Part shown: in pieces, positions 28,945-37,238 of the stretch
Numbering within the stretch: position 1 is the stretch's first letter
How the letters are laid out: each line of letters opens with the position of its first letter
Assembly: GCA_021502835.1 (NCBI GenBank)
Contig: JAKFGP010000011.1
Coordinates: forward strand, 62,001 to 126,000
DNA from: Streptomyces thinghirensis
Lineage (GTDB): Bacteria; Actinomycetota; Actinomycetia; Streptomycetales; Streptomycetaceae
Reading direction: 5' to 3'
Length of the DNA: 64,000 bases
Made by a program: the position numbers and the translations under genes
The notes under the pieces: model-generated
The model's database searches: none
What the model was told of the DNA's origin: nothing
The model's input: only the letters and a program-made list of their open reading frames with translations

Positions 28945-29752
28945 TCAGTGCCCGCTGGTGCGGTAGCGCCCCGGCGTGATCCCCACCAGCCGCTTGAAGT
29001 GCCGGGTCAGATGGGCCTGGTCGTAGAACCCGGTCGCGGCGGCCACGTCGGCCGGGCCGCTCCCCGCGAGCAGCAGCCGCCGGGCCCGGTCGACCCGCCG
29101 GGACATCAGGTACTGGTGCGGCGCGATGCCGTAGGCGCCGCTGAACGCCCGTACCAGGTGGGCCGGATGGGCGGCCACCCGCGCGGCCGCCTCCTCCAGG
29201 CCGATCCCCTGGACGACCCGCTCGTCGAGCAGCTCACGCAGCCGGCGGGCGAGGACGGGGTCCCGTCGGCGCACCGGGCCCCCCTCTCCCCGGGGCAGCA
29301 GATGCTCGTGCAGCCGCTCGCCGATCAGCGTCAGCCGGCTCTCCGCCTCCAGCTCGTCCCCGGGCAGGGGCGAGCGCGGAGTGCAGCTGCCCGACCCGCC
29401 GCCGCAGCACGGGATCACGCAGGTCGGGTCCGTCGACGGCCGGTCCGATCAGCTCGTCCCCCAGCCGGGAGGCGTCCAGGTACAGGACGCGCTTGCGGAA
29501 GCCGTCCGGGGTGGCGGGGGAGCCGTTGTGCGGCACGTGCGGCGGCAGCAGCGACACCGTGTCGTGCGGGGTGCCGTGCTCGTGCCGGTCCAGGTCGTAC
29601 CGTACGGCCCCGTCGTCGACGATGAGCAGCGTCCACGCGTCGTGGACGTGCATCGGGTATGCGTACTCGGTGAAGTGGGCGTGGAAGACCTCGACGACGC
29701 CCGGGACGAGGGGTCGCCAGGCGGAGACGGTCCGCCGGTCCTGGTCGGCCAT
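28945..29752 (-). CDS. AraC-family regulator
   Basis: About 270 residues. The N-terminal cupin domain reads VFHAHFTEYAYPMHVHDAWT, LLIVDDGAVRYDLDRHEHGT and SLLPPHVPHNGSPATPDGFR. The C-terminal double helix-turn-helix reads LEEAAARVAAHPAHLVRAFS, GAYGIAPHQYLMSRRVDRAR and TGFYDQAHLTRHFKRLVGIT. One frame change lies near 29375. It is divergent from the DUF2000 gene, 48 bases away; AraC-DUF2000 neighbours are common, suggesting control of that gene. Converges on the YbjN-type gene. Confidence 0.85.
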
Positions 29753-29800
29753 GCAAAAACGTACAAGACCCGGCCGCACGCCGACCGGCAGTCTCACCGT

Positions 29801-30254
29801 ATGAGCACGCACGACGCGGCCCCCGCGCCCTCCGACGCCCCCGTCCGCTTCGACACCAAGATCGCCGTCCTGCTCCGCGAGGACCTGGAGACCTGGCAGC
29901 GCCCTGAACGTCACCGCCTTCCTGGTCAGCGGCTTGGGCGCGCAGTTCCCCGAGGTGGTCGGGGAGCCGTACGAGGACGCCGACGCGGTCGGGTACCTGC
30001 CGATGTTCCGCCAGCCGGTACTGGTCTTCGAGGGCACCAAGGAGACGTTGACGAACGCCCACGCGCGCGTGCTCTCCCGTTCCCTGCCCCGGGCGCTCTT
30101 CACGTCCGACCTCTTCACCACGGGCAACGACCGCGACAACCGGGCGGCGGTACGGGCCGTGCCCACGGCCGGACTCGACCTGGTCGGCCTCGCGGTCTAC
30201 GGCCCGAAGAACGCGGTGGACAAGGTGCTGAAGGGGGCGCGGATGCACCCGTGA
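29801..30254 (+). CDS. DUF2000 family protein
   Basis: About 150 residues with one frame change near 29905. Conserved features: FDTKIAVLLREDLETWQRLN, VTAFLVSGLGAQFPEVVGEP, LPMFRQPVLVFEGTKETLTN and the C-terminal LVGLAVYGPKNAVDKVLKGA, the typical ending for this peptidyl-tRNA-hydrolase-like fold. Function unknown. Divergent from the AraC regulator, which probably controls it. Confidence 0.8.
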
Positions 30255-30279
30255 AGACGCGGGCGCCCGAAGGCGGCCG

Positions 30280-31677
30280 TCAGGCCGTGCTGACCTCGGG
30301 CTCGGCGGGCGCGGGCGCGAGGGCCGCCTGGGAGGCCTCGGGCGGACCGGTGGTCTCGGGGTTCCGGCGTCCTTCGGGGAGCCAGCGTCCTTCGGGGAGC
30401 CGGCGTCCTTCGGGGCTCCGGCGTCCTTCGGGGCTCCGGAGGTGAACGTCTCCTCCTCGGGCAGCCCCCGCATGAGCGCCCAGTACCCCGCCGCCGCCAC
30501 CGTGCCGACGACCGCGCAGACGCCCCACAGCCACTCGGCGCCCCAGTGGTCGATGACGAAGCCGGACATCAGCGGGGCGACGAGGGCGGCGACCGCCCAG
30601 GACATGGTGTACATGCCCTGGTAGCGCCCGCGCCCGTGCACGGGGAGAGGCGGACGACGAGCCCGGTCTGGGTCGGCGCGTTGACGATCTCGGCCAGCGT
30701 CCACACGCACACGGTGAGGGCGAAGACACCGACCGACCCGGCGAAGGCGGTGAGCCCGAAGCCGTACCCGGCCAGCAGGGACGACAGGACGAGCAGCAGC
30801 CGCGGATCCCGGTGCTCGATGAACCGGGTGACGGGAATCTGCAGTACGATCGATCAGGACGCCGTTGACGGCGATCGCCATGCCGAAGTCGGCCGGCGTG
30901 AACCCCGCCTCGCCCATGGCCACCAGGCAGCCCCACGTAGGCCTGCTGGAAGATCAGGGCGATGAGGAAGGACAGCCCGACGACGCTCATGTAGCGCCCG
31001 TCGCGCAGGACGGTCCCGAGGGAGACGGCGGGCTCGCTGCCGCGGAGAGCGTCGGCGGCCCCGCCCTTCCCGGGCGTCCGCCCGGCCGGGACTCGGGCAG
31101 CTTGACGAAGATCAGGACGGCGCACGCCATGGTCATGCCCGCCTCGATCAGGAACCCGGCGAGGTAGCTGACCTCGGCGATGAACCCGGCCGCCATGGAG
31201 GAGATCGCGAAGCCGAGGTTGATGGCCCAGTAGTTGAGCGAGAACGCCCGGATCCGGTCCTCGGGCCGCACGATGTCCGCCATCATCGCCTGCACGGCCG
31301 GCCGGGAGGCGTTGCTCGCCATGCCGACCAGGAAGGCGACGGCCGCGATGGCGACCGGGTCCCGCACGAAGCCGAGCAGCGCGACGGACAGGGCGGTGGA
31401 GACCTGCGCCACCAGCAGCGTGGGCCGCCGCCCGAGGCCGGTCGGTCATCACCCCGGCCCCGAGCGAGGACACGACCCCGCCGAGCCCGTGCAGAGCGGC
31501 GACCAGTCCGGCGTACGAGGCGGAGTACCCGCGGTCGATGGTCAGGTACAGCGCCATGAAGGTGGCGACGAAGGCACCGAGCCGGTTGACCAGGGTGCTG
31601 GTCCACAGCCACCAGAACTCGCGGGGGAGCCCGGAGACGGACTCGCGCACGGCACGTCTCACTCCGACGACTGACAT
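30280..31677 (-). CDS. MFS transporter
   Basis: About 460 residues, 12 predicted membrane segments, for example WLWTSTLVNRLGAFVATFMA, ALSVALLGFVRDPVAIAAVA, LNYWAINLGFAISSMAAGFI, VVGLSFLIALIFQQAYVGLP and MSWAVAALVAPLMSGFVIDH. The loop GVMTDR is the MFS motif A equivalent. A hydrophilic C-terminus carries a four-fold GAPKDA/GSPKDA repeat. The MSVVGVRRAV start is used. Multiple frame changes (30650-30930, 31075, 31440). A drug or metabolite exporter is plausible but the substrate cannot be told. Confidence 0.8.
   Translation of the reverse strand: MSVVGVRRAVRESVSGLPREFWWLWTSTLVNRLGAFVATFMALYLTIDRGYSASYAGLVAALHGLGGVVSSLGAGVMTDRPRAAAHAAGGAGLHRPVRRAARLRAGPGRHRGRRLPGRHGEQRLPAGRAGDDGGHRAARGPDPGVLAQLLGHQPRLRDLLHGGRVHRRGQLPRRVPDRGGHDHGVRRPDLRQAARVPAGRTPGKGGAADALRGSEPAVSLGTVLRDGRYMSVVGLSFLIALIFQQAYVGLPGGHGRGGVHAGRLRHGDRRQRRPDRSYCRFPSPGSSSTGIRGCCSSCRPCWPGTASGSPPSPGRSVSSPSPCACGRWPRSSTRRPRPGSSSASPRARARALPGHVHHVLGGRRPRRPADVRLRHRPLGRRVAVGRLRGRRHGGGGGVLGAHAGAARGGDVHLRSPEGRRSPEGRRLPEGRWLPEGRRNPETTGPPEASQAALAPAPAEPEVSTA
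30367..30438. repeat. Four 18-bp tandem repeats
   Basis: GCGTCCTTCGGGGAGCCA-type unit repeated four times with small changes at the end of each unit. It encodes GxPKDA repeats in the cytoplasmic C-terminus of the MFS transporter. In-frame units suggest expansion by slippage. Confidence 0.9.
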
Positions 31678-31841
31678 GGAGACCCCGTGAACGACTAGCG
31701 GCTGGCTGTAAGTGCCTCTGACGGCGAGCACAACTTACGAGCGCGGGACCGCGGAGACCAGCCAATTAACACTTCTCGTCAACCGTCCGCCCACCGGGCG
31801 CACCGCGCGGGGCATCCAGGGGTTCGATTACGCTCGGAGCC

Positions 31842-32609
31842 ATGGCCGACGCACCGTACAAGCTGATCCTCCTCCGCCACGGCGAGAGCGAGTGGAACGA
31901 GAAGAACCTGTTCACCGGCTGGGTGGACGTCAACCTCACTCCGAAGGGGAGGAGAAGGAGGCGACGGCGCGGCGGCGAGCTGCTCAAGGACGCCGGCCTG
32001 CTGCCCGACGTGGTCCACACGTCCGTCCAGAAGCGCGCGATCCGCACGGCCCAGCTCGCGCTGGAGGCCGCCGACCGCCACTGGATCCCCGTCCACCGCC
32101 ACTGGCGCCTCAACGAGCGCCACTACGGCGCCCTCCAGGGCAAGGACAAGGCCCAGACCCTCGCCGAGTTCGGCGAGGAGCAGTTTGGTGCTGTGGCGCC
32201 GCTCCTACGACACCCCGCCGCCCGCGCTGGACCGCGACGCCGAGTACCCCAGTTCGACGACGCCCGCTACGCGACCCTGCCGCCGGAGCTGCGCCCCCGG
32301 ACGGAGTGCCTGAAGGACGTCGTCGTCCGCATGCTCCCGTACTGGTTCGACGCGATCGTCCCCGACCCTCCCGACCGGCCGCACGGTCCTGGTCGCGGCG
32401 CACGGCAACTCGCTCCGCGCCCTGGTCGAGCACCTAGACGGCATCTCCGACGCCGACATCGCGGGCCTGAACATCCCGACCGGCATCCCGCTCTCCTACG
32501 AACTGGACGCCGAGTTCAAGCCGCTGAACCCGGGCGGCACGGTACCTGGACCCGGACGCGGCCGCCGGCAGCGATCGAGGCCGTGAAGAACCAGGGCAAG
32601 AAGAAGTAG
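31842..32609 (+). CDS. gpmA: 2,3-bisphosphoglycerate-dependent phosphoglycerate mutase
   Basis: About 253 residues. Interconverts 3- and 2-phosphoglycerate in glycolysis through a phosphohistidine. Catalytic [18 protein letters not shown] with His13, then [20 protein letters not shown] (Glu acid/base and substrate loop), [14 protein letters not shown], and the second histidine in [21 protein letters not shown]-terminus VKNQGKKK. Frame changes near 31950, 32190-32230, 32375 and 32540. A bulged hairpin terminator follows. Confidence 0.92.
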   Translation: MADAPYKLILLRHGESEWNEKNLFTGWVDVNLTPKGRRRRRRRGGELLKDAGLLPDVVHTSVQKRAIRTAQLALEAADRHWIPVHRHWRLNERHYGALQGKDKAQTLAEFGEEQFGAVAPLLRHPAARAGPRRRVPQFDDARYATLPPELRPRTECLKDVVVRMLPYWFDAIVPDPPDRPHGPGRGARQLAPRPGRAPRRHLRRRHRGPEHPDRHPALLRTGRRVQAAEPGRHGTWTRTRPPAAIEAVKNQGKKK

Positions 32610-32618
32610 GCCCACATC

Positions 32619-32657
32619 GAGCCCCCGCACCGCGGCTCGCTTCGCGGTGCGGGGCTC
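32619..32657 (+). terminator. Hairpin terminator after gpmA
   Basis: GAGCCCC-CGCACCGCG pairs with CGCGGTGCGGGGCTC (15 pairs, one bulged C) around an 8-base loop, 9 bases after the stop. Confidence 0.8.
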
Positions 32658-32665
32658 AAGTGTTC

Positions 32666-32812
32666 TCAGACCTTCATCAGGCTCAATTCTGGCGAAGCTT
32701 CGACTTTCGTTACGCTTTCGACGGCGCTCTGCAGATCTTTCCGCACGTCATCCGTCGATGCTCCAGTGCTCCGCCAATACGTGGCGTGCTACTCCTCACG
32801 AGGAGAATTCAT
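32666..32812 (-). CDS. Possible 48-residue ORF downstream of the methyltransferase
   Basis: Minus-strand reading gives MNSPREE, an in-frame TAG that one indel would remove, then ATYWRSTGASTDDVRKDLQS, AVESVTKVEASPELSLMKV and TGA. Codon use is like the neighbouring restriction genes and the sequence looks like a helical small protein. It lies 31 bases after the methyltransferase stop on the same strand. I do not recognise it; it could be a remnant. Confidence 0.3.
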
Positions 32813-32843
32813 CCAACTTCGCTCCGCCAGGGATGATGGATGC

Positions 32844-33908
32844 TTAGTCCACCCTCGAAAGACGGAAGTCCTCGTAGATCACAGTGCCGAACCTGTTGGA
32901 GAATTTCCGCTCCAGCACCGCGCGAACGGTAGGTTGGGAAGCCCTTCAGCCAGAGCGGCCACGATCTCTCGGAGTTTGAGAAACGCGGACGCCGCGCACC
33001 CGGGACCCCCGGCCCACGACCAGGACGACGTTCCTGCCTCGAAGACCAACCGCTCCATCTCGCAGAGCGCTTGCATCATGTCGACGCAGTACTGGATGAC
33101 TGTCAGGAATCGGTTCTGGCGATTCTTACGGTTGGACCCGATTTCGGTTCTGGCAGCAGGCAGGACATTCCAGCCGATGTTTTCCACCGCAGGACGATAG
33201 TTCTGGTGGTAGTTGAACACGTTGATGTACGGAGGGAGGTGACTACGAGGCCTGCGCACCCGTCGCCGAGGAGGACCCTGCGGGCGTCGCCGGCGATTAC
33301 CTGGGAGGGGACCGAGGCGGAAGGGAAATCCATGATCAGGTCTCGCACCTGGTTCCAGGATTTCTGGACCTTCTTCGCGTCTCCTGCCCTTCTTGTCCCC
33401 CATGCCTCGGCGGGAGGGTGGTGGAAAAGATGCGCTCGATGTTCTTGTCGCACGGCACCGCGATGGCCATCAAGCAGATATTCAACGACGTCTTCGATGC
33501 CTGCCGAGCTGCCGAAGAGTGTGTCCTGCCCTGCGTCGGCAACCTTGTCCAGGTACGACGAGGCTTCCTGCACGATCCGTAGTCGCTGATCGTGAGGAAG
33601 TGACGCGATCTCCAGGATGCCGGACAGCTCCAAGGCTGCAGGGTTGATCTCGACGCCGGCCGACGGAATCACCTTTTCGAATGCACTCCAGGACGGTCGT
33701 GCCACTGCCCAGGAAGGGATCGACTTACCATTCCGGAACCGGGATAGTAGGCGTCGAGGGAGCTTGCTCACCAGGCCCGGGGTGAACTGGCCGCGCCAGG
33801 GAGAGCGCACTGCGCCGCTCCCGCACGAGCACGTCGAGGTCAGCCTGCCCGATGAGGCTGCGGTCAATTCACGCCTCCGACCGACGTCAAGGTCTCCTCG
33901 ACGTCCAT
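32844..33908 (-). CDS. Amino-type site-specific DNA methyltransferase (TSPPY class)
   Basis: About 355 residues with several frame changes. Restoring single bases gives WRGQFTPGLVSKLLDAYYPG, then VVDPFLGSGTTVLECIRKGD (AdoMet-binding FxGxG motif) and VGVEINPAALELSGILEIAS. Further on come EIGSNRKNRQNRFLTVIQYC and, before it, the catalytic motif TSPPYINVFNYHQNYRPA. SPPY indicates N4-cytosine or N6-adenine methylation. End inferred as TVIYEDFRLSRVD. ATG 33908 lies 11 bases after the restriction gene stop with AGGAG just upstream. It should protect host DNA against the neighbouring nuclease. Confidence 0.8.
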
Positions 33909-33919
33909 TCTCCTGCTTT

Positions 33920-34946
33920 CTAGAAATATCCCTTGGTGACGACATCTTCTTCGTTCGATTTTTGGCCTCGAACAGGGATTTCAGATGGTCGACGAATCGC
34001 TGCACGACATCATACCTGATCGGATTGGCCTCGATGTAATCGACATATTCCGATCTGAGCCGCTTCCTGTTTGTGGCTGACGAGTACGCTTTCCTCTTGT
34101 GAGAGCCCAGCCTCTTACCGCGTAGGATCAACACTTCGTCGATGTCTGTGCCAGCAGTACTGATCGGCGTCATGTCGAGGTACTCGCAGATCAAGTAGTA
34201 GCGAGCGGCTGGTACGGCCACCTTGAGGTCATGCGAGGTTGCGCTCGCCTCCTGGAACATTGTTTTGTCCAGATTGGTTTTGCATTGCGGCGGCCACGTA
34301 GGCCAGCCATACATCCATGCTGGAGGTGGCTCCAGCGGGAAAGTCCGACTTGAACGATGCCTTCAAGTAGGCGCGCCTGCTCAGTGTGAAGTCCTGGTCC
34401 TTCTTCCTGACCTCCATGGAGATGTCACTGGCCGGGGCCGTGAGCGAACTGGAGAAGTAAGCGGCAGCGAAAGCTCCGGCCGGTCCGGCAAACAGATCCT
34501 GATCGGCCAAGGCGGGAATCACCCGCGGGTCGATCAACCACGGCAAGAACTCTTCAATGATGGAGTTGTCGATCTTCAGCTGCCCCCGTTGCCGGAACAG
34601 GAAATCCTCTCCGCTGTCCCAGATCAGATCGAGGCTCCACGCTCTTCTTGTAGTCGATGGTCAGGTCAACCAGGCGCCGCACGAGTTCGTTGCCGGTGGC
34701 GTCGATACTCGCCATGTCGCCGACCCATGACTTGCACCGCTCTATCGATTCCTCGACCGCGAACCTGTCGTCCTCGGGAAGCTTCGGGTTCTTGAGCAGC
34801 TCAACGAGCTTCGACTTGTGAGGCGTTGGCCGTACTCGCTCAGGTGCCTCGGCACTGGCGTCGGCCAACGGCTCAGCCTCGGCGGGCTTCGCCGGCGCTG
34901 CTTCTGACGGTTCGATGGACGCGAAGAGGGCTCCGTCGCTGCTCAT
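33920..34946 (-). CDS. Type II restriction endonuclease, PD-(D/E)XK, Bpu10I-like
   Basis: About 340 residues. N-terminal Ala/Pro/Glu-rich stretch, then KSKLVELLKNPKLPEDDRFA and LVRRLVDLTIDYKKSVE; PWLIDPRVIPALADQDLFAG; the core KTNLDKTMFQEASATSHDLK; YLICEYLDMTPISTAGTDID and EVLILRGKRLGS; end SNEEDVVTKGYF. Removing one extra C near 34287 restores E-C-K before TNLDKTMFQEA, the ExK of the nuclease active site. From memory this matches Bpu10I-type enzymes; the recognition sequence cannot be predicted. Frame changes also near 34255, 34560 and 33985. Base composition is much more AT-rich than the surroundings (transferred island). Confidence 0.75.
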
Positions 34947-35019
34947 GCGGGGAGCCTAGCGGCAGCTGCGGGAGGTTCGGTCAGAGCCCGTCGCCGCCGT
35001 ACAGCGCCCGGGCTGCAAC

Positions 35020-35056
35020 TTACAGGGGTACGTTTCATAGAAACGTACCCCTGTAA
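35020..35056. repeat. Perfect 37-bp palindrome beside the restriction-modification genes
   Basis: Arms TTACAGGGGTACGTTTC and GAAACGTACCCCTGTAA (17 perfect pairs) around ATA. It lies 74 bases upstream of the restriction gene start and at the 3' end of the neighbouring membrane-protein gene. It could be a terminator for that gene, an operator for the restriction genes or a boundary scar. Confidence 0.85.
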
Positions 35057-35451
35057 AGCGCAGCCTGGCCGATCCGCCGACACCCCCGCGTCAGCTCGCC
35101 GTCGTCAGGCGCCCCCGGCGCTCCCGGCGTCCCCGCCGGGCGTCCCCAGGTCGTGCCCAGTGCCAGTGACTGGAGCAGGGCCGCGAGCACGATGCCGCCG
35201 GTGAAGAACCAGGTGGGTGCGTCGCCGCCCCAGCCGGCCTCGCCGAGCCAGGCGACGAAGCCGAAGGCCGGGAAGGTGAACAGGGCCGGCCAGACCCAGA
35301 TGAGGGACGCGTCCGGGTTGTTCGCGAAGAGGGGTTCCAGCGCGGCGACGGCCATCGCGCCGCCGACCAGGGCGAGGTAGACCGCCGAGGCGCGGTTGGC
35401 GAAGGTACGGCGGGCGAGGGTGCGTATCGAGCTGGTCCGGCTGGTCTTCAT
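35035..35451 (-). CDS. SCO4225-family membrane protein
   Basis: About 120-138 residues. N-terminus TSSIRTLARRTFANRASAVY, membrane segments AVYLALVGGAMAVAALEPLF, SLIWVWPALFTFPAFGFVAW and APTWFFTGGIVLAALLQSLA. The tail after GTTWGRPA is low complexity and probably frame-shifted; it runs into the palindrome at 35020-35056, so the stop is uncertain (an alternative stop lies at 35105). It is next to the SCO4226-type nickel protein, as in S. coelicolor. Function unknown. Confidence 0.65.
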   Translation of the reverse strand: MKTSRTSSIRTLARRTFANRASAVYLALVGGAMAVAALEPLFANNPDASLIWVWPALFTFPAFGFVAWLGEAGWGGDAPTWFFTGGIVLAALLQSLALGTTWGRPAGTPGAPGAPDDGELTRGCRRIGQAALYRGTFL

Positions 35452-35574
35452 CGGGTGTCGTCTCCCCTTGGTCGTCGTCCTGCGTTCCAGGGTCGGACGG
35501 GGGTGGGGGCCCGGGCCTGAGTACCCGTACTCCGTCGGACGGCCCGGTACCCGGGGGGAGGAGGGAGGGGAGGG

Positions 35575-35826
35575 TTATACCGTCAGTGGGACCTCGTGGA
35601 TCTCGTCCGCCTTGTGGCCCGCGCGTTCGTGGGACGCGTTGGACGGCGTCGGCCGATGGGGCCTCGGACAGGCAGTAGACCGTGCCGGAGGCCAGGGTCC
35701 GCCCATGCGTGTTCCGAAGTGGACGTCCTCGTCCTTCTCGATGGCGAGGTCCGCCTGGTGGGCCTTGTCGAGCTGGTCCGCTGTGATGCCGTGCATACCG
35801 TGGTGCACGTCCATGAAGTGAGCCAT
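35575..35826 (-). CDS. SCO4226-type nickel-binding protein (DUF4242)
   Basis: 82-83 residues; a ferredoxin-like alpha/beta small protein. N-terminus MAHFMDVHHGMHGITADQLD with the conserved HH and H for metal binding, then AHQADLAIEKDEDVHF. The middle is frame-shifted; another frame supplies SGTVYCLSEAPSADAVQRV and the original frame resumes HERAGHKADEIHEVPLTV. The S. coelicolor homologue was crystallised with nickel (recalled). Together with Nur at 5 kb and the Cys-rich peptide next door this suggests metal homeostasis. Confidence 0.82.
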   Translation of the reverse strand: MAHFMDVHHGMHGITADQLDKAHQADLAIEKDEDVHFGTRMGGPWPPARSTACPRPHRPTPSNASHERAGHKADEIHEVPLTV

Positions 35827-35915
35827 GGCCTCGCACCCCCTTCAGGGTCTTACCTCCAGGGTGCGCCCGTACGGCGGCCGGGGGCGAACCCGGCACCCAT
35901 GGTACTGCCGGTGCG

Positions 35916-36073
35916 TCAGCCGCACTGGCACCGGATTTCCCGACTGGCAGCCGCAGCCGCAGCCCGATCCGCAGCCGCACGCGGCGATCAGGGGCAGGCT
36001 GCGGGGCTCAGGGGGCTGCTCGGTCCGGCGTTCCTGGGTGGGGGCGGGCTTGGTGCTGGGGGAGATCGGCCAT
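35916..36073 (-). CDS. Small Cys-rich, metallothionein-like peptide
   Basis: About 52 residues. ATG 36073 follows a strong AGGAGGA ribosome site. After a Pro/Gln/Glu-rich N-terminus (MADLPQ, then PAPTQERRTEQPPEPRS in the next frame) comes CGCGSGCGCGCQSG and, after one base change, CQCG before TGA. Seven or so cysteines in a CxC pattern suggest soft-metal binding. It lies between the nickel-binding protein and phoU. Two indels must be assumed, so the exact sequence is uncertain. Function inferred only. Confidence 0.5.
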
Positions 36074-36250
36074 GGGTTCCTCCTGAGGCTGGTGCCTGGG
36101 CCCATTGCACGCCCCCAGTGGCCGTCGCATCAACGGCGCACTGGGGCGATCGTGCGCGCCCTGCCCCACGCCGGGCGCTCCCGCTCAGGTCCGCGTCGGG
36201 CTCGTCGGGCCGCGCCCCGCCCAGGTCCCGTGTCGGATCCGGTCGGGGGC

Positions 36251-36310
36251 CCCGCAAGGCCCCGCAAGGCCCCGCAAGGCTCCGCAAGGCCCCGCAAGGC
36301 CCCGTCAGGC
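36251..36310. repeat. Six 10-bp tandem repeats at the 3' end of phoU
   Basis: CCCGCAAGGC repeated six times, with one T and one TC variant. Ten is not a multiple of three, so copy-number changes would shift the reading frame of anything translated through it. Confidence 0.92.
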
Positions 36311-36996
36311 CCTCGTCGACCTGTGGCGTCGGCTGGATGTCCGCCTGGAGGTCGCCCACGTGCTCGCCGGTGACCAGGTAGACCACGCGCTTGGCGACCG
36401 AGACGGCGTGGTCGGCGTAGCGCTCGTAGTAGCGGCCGAGGAGGGGTGACGTCGACGGCCGTCTCGATGCCGTGCTTCCAGCGGTCGTCCATCAGGTGCT
36501 GAAGAGGGCGCGGTGCAGGAGGTCCATCGCGTCGTCGTCCTGCTCCAGCTGGAGGGCGAGGTCGACGTCCTTGGTGATGATCACCTCGGCCGCCTTCGCC
36601 ATCGGGCGCTGCGCGAGCTGGCCCATCTCCAGGATGGTCGCGTGCAGGTCGCTCGGGACCGCGCGCTCCGGGTAGCGCAGCCGGGCCAGCTTGGCCACGT
36701 GCTGGGCCAGGTCGCCCGAGCGCTCCAGGTCGGCCGACATCCGCAGCGAGGTGACGACGATGCGCGGTCCAGTCGCCACCGGCTGCTGCCGGGCCAGCAG
36801 GGCTATCGCGCGGGCCTCCAGCTCGTGGTGGAGCTCGTCGACCTTCTGGTCGCCCTCGATCACGTTCTCGGCCAGCTTCAGGTCGGAGTCGAGGATCGCG
36901 GTCGTGGCGCGCCCGATCGCCGACCCGACCAGCCGGGCCATCTCCCACCAGGCTGTCGCCGATCGAATCAAGTTCCTCGTGGTACGCGTCCCGCAT
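36305..36996 (-). CDS. phoU: PhoU, phosphate signalling/transport regulator
   Basis: About 230 residues. Two PhoU repeats of three-helix bundles: MRDAYHEELDSIGDSLVEMA, DLKLAENVIEGDQKVDELHH, SLRMSADLERSGDLAQHVAK; AAEVIITKDVDLALQLEQDD, and ETAVDVTLLGRYYERYADHA followed by VSVAKRVVYLVTGEH. The E/DxxxD metal motifs (DLERSGD, YYERYADHA) are kept. The C-terminal end is unclear because the sequence runs into a decanucleotide repeat; the stop given assumes one frame change. Divergent from senX3-phoP across a PHO box, so probably part of the Pho regulon. Confidence 0.88.
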
Positions 36997-37132
36997 CAGG
37001 TTCCCTCTCGTACGTCCGTTTATGGGGCTCGCACCGGCCCGCACCCCGCTTGACTGGCTCGTTGCCGGCTCGGACCCCTTGCCGTGCCCCCACGCTTACA
37101 CGTTCCGGCCTGTACGCGTCCGTTTCCGGCAC

Positions 37133-37165
37133 CACAAATGAACCATCCCTGGCTCCAAGGTGAAC
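37133..37165 (-). promoter_or_regulatory. PHO box of three 11-bp direct repeats
   Basis: On the minus strand GTTCACCTTGG, AGCCAGGGATG and GTTCATTTGTG lie head to tail. The outer units match the GTTCACC consensus of PhoP direct-repeat units; the middle one is degenerate. From memory the S. coelicolor phoU-phoRP intergenic region also carries three such units. PhoP is expected to bind here and control both directions. Confidence 0.75.
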
Positions 37166-37226
37166 TCTGGGCGACGAGTGTTCGAGGTCGCAGTCCGATG
37201 GCTGGGGCGGGGCGGTTCGGCATGCC

Positions 37227-37232
37227 TAACCT
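37227..37232 (+). promoter_or_regulatory. Candidate -10 of senX3-phoP (leaderless)
   Basis: TAACCT lies six bases before the ATG at 37239, so transcription would begin at or next to the start codon. A matching -35 box was not obvious. Confidence 0.4.
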
Positions 37233-37238
37233 GGATGC

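Noticed and set aside
33920..34946. Cfr10I/Bse634I family for the restriction nuclease
   Set aside because: The core KTNLDKTMFQEA differs from the SVKT...HE arrangement I recall for Cfr10I; Bpu10I-like fits better, though only from memory.
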